A stretch of DNA of 64,000 bases from Orychophragmus violaceus. Its lineage: Eukaryota > Streptophyta > Magnoliopsida > Brassicales > Brassicaceae. The stretch lies in contig CM058232.1 in NCBI GenBank assembly GCA_030180135.1, forward strand, positions 90,446,630-90,510,629, written 5' to 3'. Of the stretch, positions 24,344 to 37,400 are shown piece after piece; position 1 is the first letter of the stretch, and every line of letters begins with the position of its first letter. Under the pieces are notes generated by a model that was not told the origin of the DNA, made no database searches, and was given only the letters and a program-made list of their open reading frames with translations. Made by a program: the position numbers and the translations under genes.

Positions 24344-26675
24344 GGCTCCGAATGGAGAAAGCGGTCCAGGCCAGTGTTCTAAAAATCGGTCTAGGCGGCT
24401 GCCTAGGCGGGACCTATGCGCTAGGCGGTCCTTGACCGTGGCGATTTCCTCCTAGGCGTTCGAATTAGGCGTTTATGTTATTAAGCGGATTTAAACGGTC
24501 CTAGGCGGGTCTAGGCGGTCCTAGGCGGCTACACACAATCTTTAACCAATTATCGTTTGATTTTTAATTTTCATGTTTGTTTTGGTATAATTTTAAAAAT
24601 TTATTACATATAACTAAATTTATAAGTTCTTACTTCATAAATTAATGGTTATCAATAAAAAATATTGTAAATTTAACAGATTTGATAGTAAATGTTGTGT
24701 GCTGATAAATTAGGCTAATATTCTTTTTGTTATTTCGATGTACTTTGAGTTTTAATCTATTTTTTAGACTAAGAATATGTGAATTATATGACATATATTA
24801 TATAATATATCTAATATATATCGTTTTCTTTTATAAATACATATAACGCCTAGGCGCCGACTAGGTCCCGACTAGGCGTTCTAGGCGCTAGGCGGTGAGT
24901 CACCGCCCAGGCGGTGCAGATCGAGCGGATCAAGCGGATCAAGCGAGAAAAAAAACGGATCAAGCGGAACAAAAGCGATCGAGCAGATTAGACAACCTAA
25001 AATATTTGTGAATGGTAAAATAACGGAGGAAACCATTTATGTACATAATAAACATAAACAAAATGATTCTAACACAGATTTTATATAAAATTAATTTTTT
25101 TAAAAAAAATATTAGATCAATTATACACTCTAAAAAATAGTTTAAAGAATTTTAATAATAATATATAAAATTATATCAGTAGATAAAACAATTAAATACT
25201 TAATAGTTATGTATATTTAAAGTATCAGAAAATATACAAAATTCAATTTGTATGTATACATATTTGATTTTTAAAAAAATGAAATAATTAAATTTAAACA
25301 AAAAAAACTGATTTGAAACACTCTAATGTGAAGCGTATCATTCTTCCACTTGTGGTTCTTTCATTATGCACTACAATAACTTTGAATAGTAGTTTGGTCT
25401 GCTACGGTAAAAGTGGACGAAAATTTATGAGAAAATGTGTGATCCATTTTATACAGTAAAAACTCTACTCATTTGGTGTATATCATCCACTTTACTTCAT
25501 TTTTTTATATATCAAGATATTATAAACTTTATAGCTATACAATAATTCACTTTTTTAAAAATTGTACTAACTAATTTATAGATCAAGTTAAATTTATTTA
25601 GACAATAATTTCTCTTTCACCATTAAAAGAATAAAAATGTAATTAATATATTTATATCATATTTTAAAATTAAAACTGAAATTATAAATATTAGTTATAT
25701 ACAGTAGTAGCTCACCTCATTTGGTGTGTTCCAAGCATTTCAAGCATTTTCTGTTTTCTTTAAAAAACTAAAAATGATAAATATATTATTTTTATAATTT
25801 TTAAGTTCTAAAAAGTTATGTTTCCCTCTAGTTAGAATAAATGTAGTTATTTAAGTCATCACAATAGTTCAAATCCAATTTATTATTCAAATTATGTCTT
25901 TATGTTTATAGTATTTAAAATATTTAATCACAAATTTTGAAATAAAGGGACAAATTGCGATTAACAAAAATATGATGAAAATGATATAGATAGCATAAAT
26001 GTAGTATGTATAGCCGAATAAAATCTAGTTGATAAATATTAGAGAACATTTTTATTACCAACAAAAAATAGTATTATTATTTTAATTTAAATAAAAATAA
26101 AACTTCGACATAACTATATTTTTGGTTTCGATTTAGGTTCGGTTGTGAGTGTGGTTTGATTCGATAGATTAAAAAATTCGGATATTATTTTGGTTTGGTA
26201 GTCAGTTATTTTGGTTTTTCTTAAAAAACTTAAACTAAAATTATACTGATTTAAATCAAAATTAAAATTAATTAATACATTGGTTATTCTAATATATTAC
26301 GATTTTATGATAATAATTTTGTTGTGAGAGTTATTCTCAAAATATGATATGACCAAACTATGTATTGTATTTAAATTTATTTTATATATTTATAACTATA
26401 AATATATTTATTATATTTATATTTATTTTGATTATATTGTGTACCACTTATTTATTCAGCCTTATATTTTGAATCGTTTGATTCGTTTGATCCGCCTAAT
26501 TCGTTTGAACCGCTTAATTCGTAACGCCTGATCCGCTTTCTCCATTCAAAGCTTATATTTTGAATTGATCCGCTAGATCCGCACTTGTACCGTCTGATCC
26601 GCTTGATCCGCATTTGATCCGTCTGATCCGCTTGAACCGCTTGATCCGAAACGCCTGATCCGCTTTTTCCATGCG
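24344..26675. mobile_element. Foldback-like element copy 1, GCGGATC arrays at both ends
   Basis: The left end CCGAATGGAGAAAGCGG (24348-24364) and the right end, inverted (GATCCGCTTTTTCCAT, about 26658-26672), are the termini. Inside them lie arrays of roughly 10-bp repeats of the form (G/A)GCGGATCA: about 24912-24985 on the plus strand, 26465-26665 on the minus strand. The right end is doubled, with a second inner terminus at 26531-26554. Its interior from about 26270 matches copy 2 from about 28205. The left end is interrupted by another element (24372-24908). No coding frame. Confidence 0.6.
24372..24908. mobile_element. TAGGCG-rich element nested in the copy-1 left terminus
   Basis: Starts CAGTGTTCTAAAAATCGG. 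CTAGGCGG-type repeats cluster at both ends (about 24390-24530 and 24847-24920) around an AT-rich middle. The flanks rejoin as ...AAAGCGGTCCAGGC + GGTGCAGATCGAGCGG, which matches the unbroken terminus of copy 2 at 26876. This dates the insertion after copy 1. CCAGG lies next to both ends. The CAGTG start suggests hAT-like, but the right end does not mirror it well. Confidence 0.55.
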
Positions 26676-26862
26676 TTATATGAATGGGAAACGGATAATT
26701 GATGGAGGGAACGCAGGTGTGGATGGTCCACATTATTTTCACCATTCATCAAAAAAGTAATGTTCTGATTAGAACTGCGGTTGAACCGTCATTTAAAAAA
26801 AAAAATTATTCTTTGTATTTGATTGGAGGGCCGCATGCAGCACGTTTCATCCACTCCTATTT

Positions 26863-28637
26863 GGGCTTCGAATGGAGAAAGCGGATCAGGCGTTGCGGAT
26901 CGAGCGGTTCAAGCGGATCAGACGGATCAAGAGCGGATCGAGCGGATCAGACGGTACAAGTGTGGATCTAGCGGATCAATTCAAAATATAGACTTCGAAT
27001 GAAGAAAGCGGATCAGGCATTGCAGATCAAACGGTTCAAGCGGTTCAGACGGAACGACTGCGGATCAGACGGTTCAAAATAAAAATTTGAATGGAAAAGA
27101 CGATATATAATGTAATTAAAATAAATATAAACATAATAAATATATTAATAGTTATAAATATTTATATTATACATAAAATAATTTAAATAAAAATGCATAA
27201 GAGATCATAAAACTAAGACCAAATATTTCAATTTTCCTTAACATATTTTCAATATATCCATTTTATTTTTTGCACAAATGACGTGTTTCTATTGGTAAAA
27301 GCGGTTTACATTATTTGTTTAGTAACTAAATGCTAATGGATTTGTTATTATTTTGATAATTTAACAATTGTAATTAGTGCGTATAATTTATTTTGAAAAA
27401 TAACAGTATATAAAGATTGAAATTGCATAGATTTATATTTAAAATACTATAAATAATAAAATTAGAGATATAATATTGGCTAATAAATTAAGGTTTAATT
27501 ATTTATGGTACCTTGTTGTATAGACTTAAACTAAATCTTTAAAAAAAACTTACGAATGATAAAAGTAGCTTTACTTATTATTATTATTTTAATAAAGAAA
27601 ACAAATAAAAATGAAAGACAGGAGAAATGCCTAAAACACTCCATAAATATGGTGATCAAGCGGTTCCCTAATTTTTCAAAAGATTCAGAACCACAAGTGT
27701 GTCATTTCACTGTTTACTATGGTTCTCCAACTTTTTACTGTAATAATTAATTTTTCGTTGAATGGAAAGTTAAAGGCGTTTCGTCCTATTAGATGGTTCA
27801 CCCACTTTTAAAACGCTTTCCATTCATAGCCTTGGTAGTGGTTCAAGTTTATCCACAATACATATACTGTACATTGTAATTAAACGATTACTTCTATCAT
27901 ACAATAATAATATTATATATAGAATTAACTAATACAAATAATTACTAATATTATGTAGGACTTATTTTTTTTACCTTTTAAATAATTTTTATAAATATAA
28001 TTTACTTATGCTTGAAGAAGGAACCGAATTGTCCTAGCTGAACCGAATTGAACCAAGATTTTTGGTTTTCGGTTTATATTCGGTTATGAGTGTGGTTTAA
28101 TTCGATAAATTAAAATATTCGGGTATTATTTCGGTTTGATAATCGGTTATTTCGTTTTTTCTTTAAAAAACCAAAATTATATTGATTTAAACCAAAATTA
28201 AAATTTAATTAATACATTGGTTATTCTAATATCTTACAATTTTATGATAATAAAAACTTGTTGTGAGTGTTTTTCTCAAAATATGATATGACCAAACTGT
28301 GTATTGTATTTAGATTTATTTTATATATTTATAACTACAAATATATTTATTATATTTATATTTATTATGTTTATTTCAATTATACTATGTATCATTTTTA
28401 TTCAACCTTATATTTTGAACCGTTTGATTCGTTTGATCTACATTTGTATTTCATGACGCGCGTGAACCGTATTTGATTCGCCTAATTCGTTTGAACTGCT
28501 TGATCTGCAACGCTTGATCCGCTTTCTCCATTCGAAGCTTATATTTTGAATTGATCCGCTAGATCCACACTTGTACCGCCTGATCCGCTTGAACCGCTTG
28601 ATCCGCAACGCCTGATCCGCTTTCTCCATTCGAAACT
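26863..28637. mobile_element. Foldback-like element copy 2, doubled termini and long TIRs
   Basis: Left termini at 26863 (GGCTTCGAATGGAGAAAGCGG begins here) and again at 26991; right termini inverted at 28519-28540 and 28617-28637. Each terminus is therefore duplicated about 100-130 bp apart, with the same junction (AATTCAAAATATA next to the inner copy) on both sides. The inverted similarity continues inward past the arrays (left to about 27200, right from about 28290, sharing AAACATAATAAATATA), giving TIRs over 300 bp. Arrays of GCGGATCA/ACGGTTCA repeats fill the TIRs. No transposase, so non-autonomous; class not assigned (MULE- or hAT-like). Confidence 0.62.
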
Positions 28638-31345
28638 TTTGTTGAACGGGAGATCTGCTTGCGTGCTATCTGCTTAGCGTGAGAACCGTTTAATAAACGT
28701 CTCGCATTCAAAGCTTTACAGCGTAAAACTTTGTAACATAAAAACCTTTTGCTCAAAAAAGTATTTGTACCATAATATGTATACATAGTGAATGTAAAAA
28801 TACAAATATATAAACTAGAATTCTTTTTAGTATGTTTTTCATTTTTTTTTTTTTTTTTGACATCGTATGTTTTTCATTATTTATAAGTATTTTCAAATGC
28901 TTAAACATTACATTTACACGCAAACGTTCCTAGAATGCCATAAAATGGTTACAATCTAACGTATAATGTTTATTTTGTTATTAAATTTTGCACACAAAAA
29001 ATTTTGAAACAGGAAAAGATAGCCTACTACAAAAATAACTTTTGCTAGATTTATATATTTAAAAATAGAATGACATTTGGATATATTGTGACATATTAAT
29101 AAATCAATAAATATAGAAACTTTACACTTTTACCTCTCATATATTTTTCCTCCCAACAAATCAATGAACTTATTATAATGTTGCTTTCCACATTTATTCA
29201 TCTAAAAATGAACCATAGAACTATAAACTTTTATTCATCTTCATTTCTTTGAAACAAAAACAGCTACGGAAAATAGTTAAAGATATCTAACACGAAGAAA
29301 AGAGAAACAAAACATGTATAACAAAGATATCATCATAAATTAAAACTATGATTAATTTAAACTTTTCAGGTGAAAATTGATAAGAAATATTTGCCTTTAA
29401 CCGTGTCTATGTTAGTTTTGATTTCTCCGACTTTGGGCGTTTAGCTTTTTAAATTTTATATGTTGTTGACAAGAAAAATACATTTGAAAATTAATATGTA
29501 GATTATATAGAATTAAATTTTAAAAATAGAAAAATTTCAACTGTTGTTTCTTGACGATAAGACTACTTGTGTGCAAAAATAATACTAATAATTAGTAGTT
29601 CATCGACTATATTTTGTCTGACGGTTATTTTTCTAATTGTATAGCATTTTGTGACGGCTTCTTTAGTAATACACTGCATACATACCATTATATATCATTA
29701 ATGTTGGTTTCTTATTTTGTTTAGGTATCTGTCTTGCTATCTAATCTGTAGGTTAGGTTAAAGCTATAGTAGGTTTAAGATCTGATTCCAATTTAAAAAT
29801 AATTGAAAAACTCCATGTCTTTTTATACATTAAGGTGAATGTCTTCTATACTTTCACTAAAGAACTCCTAGCGTTCAGCTAGCTATAGGGATAAGATAGG
29901 ATCCGTGCCCCGAAGTATCATATTTTAAAAGTATAAATTGAATTCGACTGAATACCGTAAGTCTACTTTGGGTTGTAAATGCATTTATTTCCTTTTTTCA
30001 CATGTTTTACATCAAGTAATCAAAACTAGCATCATAGAACATCTGAAAACCAATATTTTCCATGTTCGTTACAGTATCGCAGCGACAGTATGTGCGATTG
30101 AAATTTCTTCACAATATTTTTTTCTTTTAGTCTTCGTTTATGAAACAAGTAATCGCAGCGATCAAATAAACAACCAAATACGGCAAGGCCGGTGTCGCAA
30201 CAGAAAATCAGCGGCAGCTTTGGTTTTGTTTCTCTCTCCTCTGCGATAGAAAAGCAGTGTTTCCTTATCTTTTCTTCCCTTCTCGTCAAGTAAATTTTGT
30301 GTCGTAGGGTGTGTTGCAGCGTTCGGATAACGAACAGGGCCAATATCACTTCTCTCTTCTTCACGATAAACCAATTAAAAATATGTTTTCCTGTTTTTTG
30401 TACACTGTATAGATCTACAAGTCTAGGTAGGTCTATGTAGACAGAATAGGGGTTTAATATAGGTCTCTACGTACTAGCATGTGTTATATACTATATAGGA
30501 TCAACAGTGATTCATTATCCACCTCAATACTACTACATTTTGTGAAAATGTTCCTAAAATATTGGTTATAATTTAAGATGAGCATTGGACCCATCTCAAT
30601 TGGTTTACAAAAAAAGAGAGGGACAAATCTTAGAAGAGTATAGATAAAGTTTAAAGGACAAGTATGATGAGTGAGAGAGAACACCTCTGCATGTCTCTCC
30701 CAAGGGGAAAAAGAAGAGTCCTTTCCTTTCTCACCTTTGTGATGGAGATCTCTTCTCTTCATTTTTTCCACATTGTACGCAAGCTGTAACCCTTTATATG
30801 GGTTTGAATTTTGATAGTAACATAAAAACGATACTAGTATAAACCATTAGGTTATTAATATACCCTGGTCTTAATTTACTGTATATTTTGCATCTTGTAA
30901 ACATACAATTAATCTAGATCTTGATGATTCTCTGGTACGCAACGTAATTACACCACAATTAACATTCAAATCTTATTAATCGATTAATTTCGGCACCACA
31001 AAATAATTTACTATCATAAAAAGTAGTTGGTATACTATAGTAAATTAAGTAAATTGGAACCCACCAACACTGGTTATAAACTTTTTTATCTATAGTGGAA
31101 AAGAAAAATACACAATAACATTATACTATGATTTTTTTAAAAATTGTGAAAGTTTCGAATGTTAAATCTTTTGAAGCGAACTTTACCAATCAACAGTTCA
31201 ACACTGGTAAATTTTTGTTTTGTCTTTATTTGGTTTAAGTTAAATAGAGTTTAAGCTATTTGATCTTGTTGATTATTATTTCTAACGAGAATCAATTTCT
31301 CTATCCTTCTTCAGCTTAAAGGCCCTCTCTCTCTATCAGCCTTTC
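28638..31345. other. Intergenic region and upstream region of ATHB13
   Basis: No gene or element that I can name. GA-rich stretch at about 30670-30760 and CT-rich stretches at 31320-31340 just before the TATA box. The promoter of ATHB13 presumably lies in the right part; I did not identify specific factor sites with confidence. Confidence 0.4.
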
Positions 31346-31353
31346 TATTTAAA
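31346..31353 (+). promoter_or_regulatory. TATA box of the ATHB13-like gene
   Basis: TATTTAAA lies 236 bp before the start codon, after a CT-rich initiator-type stretch (31324-31334). Transcription would start near 31375-31385, giving a leader of about 200 bases. Placement is by consensus only. Confidence 0.5.
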
Positions 31354-31501
31354 ACGAAAAAAGAAGAAAACAAATACCATAAGTGGTATAGCCTAGGCCG
31401 ATTTCATTTCACTATCTCCTTCTTTTTCCCCTCTTCTCTTTTCCATTTGAGTCTCCGACTATAGTGCACACAGATTATTGAGATCCAAAGTTCTTAAATA
31501 T

Positions 31502-31522
31502 ATGATGGCAACAAGAATCTAA
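31502..31522 (+). promoter_or_regulatory. Short upstream ORF in the ATHB13 leader
   Basis: An ATG-ATG start followed by four codons and TAA (peptide MMATRI) lies 59 bases before the main start. If the leader begins near 31380, the uORF is in the transcript and could lower initiation at the main ATG. This is inference; I know of no description of it. Confidence 0.4.
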
Positions 31523-31581
31523 AGAGAAACGACCAAAGCTTAAGCAAAACAGTCTTGTCTTCTGTTTTAAAACAGGAGATA

Positions 31582-32995
31582 ATGTCTTGTAATAATGGAA
31601 TGTCTTTTTTTCCTTCAAATTTCATGATCCAAAACTCTTACGAAGACGATCTTCCTCATCAATCTCCTTCTCTTGCACCTCTCCTTCCTTCTTGCTCTAT
31701 ACCTCAAGATCATCATGGTATATCCATACATATACTTACTCATGATCTCTGTGTTTCTAAATCTCTGTTTTGTTCTGTTTACAGGATTTGCTTCGTTTCT
31801 AGGTAAGAGATCTCCACTCGAAGGGTGTTGCGATTTTGAAGCGGTGAACAATATGAACGGAGAAGAGGATTATTCAGACGATGGGTCTCAAATGGGAGAG
31901 AAGAAGAGGAGATTGAACATGGAGCAAGTGAAGACATTGGAGAAGAATTTCGAGCTTGGAAACAAACTTGAACCAGAGAGGAAAATGCAGTTGGCTCGTG
32001 CCTTGGGTTTACAGCCAAGACAGATCGCGATTTGGTTTCAGAACAGAAGAGCTCGCTGGAAAACAAAGCAGCTTGAGAAAGATTACGATACTCTTAAACG
32101 ACAGTTCGATGCCCTTAAAACTGAAAATGATCTTCTTCAAACTCACAATCAGAAACTCCAAGCTGAGGTAATTATTTAATCTCACAATTTTCTTTTAAAA
32201 ATTGAAACTTTAGTTTATTAAAAGATTGAATTCTTTTAGTTTATTTCTTTCTAAATTGTGAAAGATCAACTCTCACAATTTCGACAGTGAAAAATATTGA
32301 AATTACTTTTTTTTTTTTTTTGCAAATTAATGTGAAAGATCAAGTTTCATTTGGTTTTTAATAATCTCATTAGGGTGAAAGTAAAAAAAAATATTTTATT
32401 TTGATAATAATAATTGGGATTATGAGTTGCTTTCAAGTAGGGTTAATAAACTCGACATGATTCATGACTTTTTAAACATCATTATCCTTTTTTTTCTTCC
32501 CTCTTGTCTGAAACAGAGATCTGAAAACAATAGCTTTCTTATGCTTATCACATTATACAGTACTCTGCATTTTTTGTTTTCTAAATTGGAATCTAATTTC
32601 TTTCATAAATATATTTTGAAAATGTTCAGATAATGGGATTAAAAAACAGAGAACAAACAGAATCAATAAATCTGAACAAAGAAACAGAAGGATCTTGCAG
32701 TAACAGAAGCGATAACAGTTCAGATAATCTCAGACTCGACATCTCCACGGCACCGCCATCAATCGACAGCACAATAACTGGCGGCCATCCATCGGCGCCG
32801 CAGACAATCGGTCGACACTTCTTTCCACCGTCGCCAGCCAACGCAACGACTACCACAACTACGATGCAATTCTTTCAAAACTCGTCTTCAGGACAGAGTA
32901 TGGTTAAGGAAGAGAACAGTATCAGTAACATGTTCTGTGCAATGGATGACCACTCTGGTTTTTGGCCATGGCTTGATCAACAACAGTACAATTGA
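31582..32995 (+). CDS. ATHB13: HD-Zip class I transcription factor ATHB13
   Basis: Nuclear DNA-binding regulator of the homeodomain-leucine zipper I family; such proteins bind CAATNATTG as dimers. Three exons with GT/AG introns: 31582-31717, 31785-32167, 32630-32995 (introns 67 and 462 bp). They join in frame to 294 residues, the length I recall for ATHB13. The N terminus (MSCNNGMSFFPSNF) and the C terminus (DDHSGFWPWLDQQQYN) are the conserved ends, the latter an aromatic AHA-like activation motif. An acidic stretch (about 70-80) precedes the homeodomain (about 84-143), with recognition helix WFQNRRARWK. The zipper has Leu at 142, 149, 156, 163, 170 and 177. A Ser/Asn-rich and a Thr-rich segment follow. 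No breaks. Close paralogues ATHB23/3/20 are less likely given the near-identical N and C termini. In Arabidopsis it affects cotyledon/leaf shape and stress responses. Confidence 0.96.
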
Positions 32996-33283
32996 AATTG
33001 GTCGACCTGTTTGTTTTTTTCTTTTAAAAATTTTAATATATAAATATTTTGTTTTGTTTTGAATTTTGATAAGAAATAACTCATGCATGTTTAAAAAAAA
33101 AATGGAATCTATCATTAGCTCACTACTTTGAAATCTGCAACCAAACACCACCGAGTTATTTTTGTTCTTTTTTTCGAGTAATGAGATGTAAACAAATGGG
33201 TAAACGTCATATATATAAAAAAATATATCAATATGGTAGAGCATTTTTCTATAAAATATATTATGGAGGAAATAATAAACTTA

Positions 33284-34081
33284 TCTAATCTATTAAAACA
33301 GGAAGGTTTGCCATGGTACATAAATGTTGTTCCCGGAATTTGCCATTGATATTATTAGGATTTGTAACCTTCATTAAGGGTAAAACTGTAAAACAATGTA
33401 TATTAATGATTTAATTAAATTTCATTAAAAATAATTAGGGAGTATAACATTATCTCTACAATCCATGTTTCCAAACAAGACAATTATTAAACATGTAGCC
33501 AAACAACCAAATTCTAATGGGTCACACTTTCCTAATTAATTAAAATCAAAACAAATTAATTGATAAATATAATTAATAATTTATACATCAACTATTATAT
33601 ATAAATTAAGATTCTCTAATTTATGATTTAATTCAAAATATATTTATAATATATTTTAATATCTTTTTTAAATATATATATATATACATATTACGATTGA
33701 TGTTTTTACGCTTGTACTTTTTAGCAAGTTTTTTCATCAAACTGAAAAATATTTAATTAATTAAACGGGTTGAAAAATTAATTAGCCAATCTCGATTATA
33801 AATTTTCTATAAAAAAATTCGCATATAGTAAATAATATAGTAAATAATTTCAGTTGATATATTTTAAACTTAATAAAAATAATAAAATGATTTCATACTT
33901 ATATTATTCAAATATTTGAAGCGTCAAATTATGCTTTATGTTTGAATGGAGTTTTTAACGGATATTTCCATCAAATTTGCAAATTATATATACGACTACA
34001 ACATGTATTTTATAAAATAATATTTAGATAAATATAATAACAATTAAACATATACCACATAACTTTTACAATAGTTGTTTT

Positions 34082-34120
<39 letters not shown>

Positions 34121-34403
34121 CCAAACTATGATCTTACGATACAACACATATTAAAATATATAATGTGAAATCGTTATTTTAATCTCTTAATCCTTACGAT
34201 ATATCTCCTCCAAATAACACATAATTTATTTTTAAAAAAAAAACTAAATGGCTAACTCACTGTTTATAATGTTGGTTAAACAATTATAATCAAAATTAGA
34301 TTACATAATTAAAAATCTAAACTACTATTAACAAAATAAATAAAAAAATAAAATTTGTAAAGAAAATTAAACCCGCACTTTCTAAGTGCGGATCAAAATC
34401 TAG
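33284..34403 (+). mobile_element. Non-autonomous Helitron downstream of ATHB13
   Basis: Starts TCTAATCTATTAAAAC. It ends with a perfect 8-bp stem (CCGCACTT / AAGTGCGG, 34373-34391, loop TCT) 8 bp before CTAG (34400-34403), flanked by A and T. It begins 288 bp after the ATHB13 stop, so it may lie in or near the gene's 3' region. No coding. Its last ~470 bp are shared with 46852-47295. Confidence 0.85.
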
Positions 34404-34404
34404 T

Positions 34405-37400
34405 ATATATTAATTTGTTTAGTCGTGGGTACTGGCACCATGTGGTCGTAGTCGTCCTATTCAGAAGTGGGATGGAATACACAATGAAAAGGACATTTTC
34501 CATGTAGCAAATTATTATTATTTTGTTTAAATCCATGAAATAAATTCTGCATATGTCATGATTTGGTCGAGCGGGTTAAAAGAACAAGGAAAAAAATGAT
34601 GGGACAAAATCTAAAGGAGTTAAATTTTGTGATCACGAGACCTTACAAAAGACGTACGATATTTTCAGTCTGAGGATGCATCAGAGCAGACCATCAATTT
34701 CATAACCCTTGCTTTTTTTTTTTTTTTTTCCTTCTTGTTACCAATATTCATTTCACCTCGTGCTTCTTACTTTTATAAATATAAAATAAAAATTCTTACA
34801 TCCATTATCGTTTTTTTTTTTAACATTTCCTTTACCCTTATCCGCAAATTGGGTTAATTTGCTAAAGAGCCAGAATCTGGAAGTTTAACGGTGTAAGTAA
34901 ATGTAATCAACTTTTGACCGATTTGACATAAATGCTCTTTATCTTGGTACAAAATATAATTTATAAATTAATATTTCAATAAATATTAAAATTTTATTTT
35001 ATGATTATGAATTAATTTTTCAATTTAATTAATATTTTGATAAATTAATAAAATATTATATTTTTGATGTTTACTAAATTCTGAGATTTTATTATATATG
35101 TTATTTTTGGTGTTAATGAAGTATAAATGTTGCTATTTTACTAAATAGCATGTCATCAGATAAAATAATCTTGTAAGATAAAACTCGGCTTTCAATGATT
35201 AATAAATATATACACGAAGCAGTGTGTTGTCAGGCAAAATAGTGTGTTATGGATAAAAATAGCATGTTAACAGATAAAATAAAATATATTTGTTTAACAT
35301 ATAGTCATATTATTTTAGATTTGTAGGTTTACTCCAAAACTATATTACAAAATGAGGTTGTATGTTTGTAATTGAATTTAAAATCCGATCTGAATCCAAT
35401 TCGAAAATATGATCCCAATTTGATTTAGTTATAAAAAAACATTTGAATATGATTTAAGTATAGATAATTTGGATATTAGATAATACTCGATCATAACCAA
35501 AACTTGAATGGTATCCGAGGGAATACCATAAATAATCTAAAGTTTTATCTAATTCCAAATAATTTTAATATTTTGAGTATTTTGTGTAGTTTGAATATTG
35601 TTTATTGGGTTTTCGGATAATATAGATATTTCAAATACTTTCAGATATTTTTGGTAGTTTGAGTAGATTTTTATGGAATTTTCAGATAATTCAAATATTT
35701 TTTAAGTATTTTTAGATTTTTAATACCGTTTTACGCATTTAGGTAATTTTTGGAAATTTCATATCAAAATCTGAACCTAATCACAATGAATCGACATGAA
35801 CCGACTCAAAAATTATAACTACTCGAATGAATTTTGTAGTTGTACATCCAAAACTCCAAAAACTGGAAAATCCGAAAGAATCGCCTAAACGTCCAACCCT
35901 ATTATAACATACAAGAAGAGTGGTCATTTTGCAGATAAACTCTTAATAAGAATTCGTTATCTAATGCATATATCCAATATGGACACAATTTCATAATAAT
36001 CATAGTTTTTTAGATACGATGTGATTGTTAATTATAAGTAGAAGATAGCACAAGTTCCAAAGCGAATTGGAACTTGATACGAACTTCTCATCCAAAATAC
36101 AATTGGTATAATGGTATATGGTTTAGTAACTCTACTCCAAAATATGTCGTTGTAGCTTGGTTGGCAGTAAGAAATCTCTTAGCTACAAGTGATCGAGGGG
36201 GGGGGGGGGGGGGGGGGTTGGGGGTTGGGGGAGGAGGTGGCTACAAATACTATGGGTGTCATGTGTTCTTTGGAAACTAAAACTTACCTCTTCTTCGAAT
36301 GTACAACGAAAAGTATGGAGAAGTTTAATACTGGAAATTCTAGGGGATCAATTCACGACCTCATGGGGAGAAATTGTTCCTCTCCTTACTACTAGAGGTA
36401 TGTGAGGTACAATCTCTTTCACTCTGAAATACTCGTTTCAAATCTTTATTCACTCTATACGAAAAAGAGAGAAAGAGAAATAGAAGATGATACGACGAGC
36501 GAGAAATAACGATTCTACAAATGAGTAAGATGATCGACCAGATGGTAAGAAACCGTCTTAATACGCTTCAAGACAAGAGGCAAGAAGTATGAAAATGTAC
36601 TTGGTTTTCAACAAAAGTACATTAGTTGAGAAACTAGTTTTTTCCCACAAATTATCTTTCGATTCATTCAAAACTCTTAAAGTAATTTATTTTTGGAATA
36701 TAATTTTACATATTTAAAAAAAAAAAATTATAAATGTGACACAAGAGTACGGGAAGTAGCAAGAGACATAGGCACACACAGATTCCAAGAGAGATAGAGG
36801 AAACGGACAAATAGAGTTGTAAGAAGGCAAGCAAACAATTTAGGGTTGGAAAGTTGTCACTCTCCTTTTTAATCGACTCTTCCCCTTTTTTTAACCCTTT
36901 TTCCTCTTCCACGATCAAATGGCCGACACTTTTTAAACTTTCCGAAATTTCTTACAAAGATCGATTCTCTTTCTCTGATCAAAGTTTGAATTTTCACTGA
37001 CCATCTGTTGTCAATTTGAACTAACTATTACAAAAATAAATTGAATATCTTTGTTTGTCATTAGACGCTAGCAACAAAAAGAAAGCGACAAAAGAAGTTG
37101 TAAATAACAGTAGCTTGGGGCCTAAAGATGTGAAGAGACTAAGGCCAGCATTGCTTTTAGTGACGTTGATGCAAAAAAATTGGTTGCCATAAATATTACT
37201 CAATGAGCGATCGTAGGTCCATACATAATTTACACTGTTTTCGTTGATTTTTTTTTTTGACTCAACAAAAACATTCATTTCTCTAATCAACTATATGGCT
37301 ACATGTATATGAGCTATTTCTTGGCTCTTAAAAGAAAATATCCAGATACGTGGTGTTAACTAAAAAAATACTTTGCAAATGATACTGGTTCATCAGTTGA

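Noticed and set aside
26452..26971. Frames with GSSGS/RRYK repeats on both strands
   Set aside because: Produced by the GCGGATC decamer arrays at element ends; frames differ between copies.
30032..30374. 110- and 70-residue frames upstream of ATHB13
   Set aside because: No start context, domain or splice logic recognised; treated as chance frames.
32626..33321. Antisense frames over ATHB13 exon 3 and downstream
   Set aside because: Shadows of the real coding exon and AT-rich DNA.
35380..35890. Possible named transposon from reiterated CGGATA/GATATTT text
   Set aside because: No ends, inverted repeats or target duplication could be defined.
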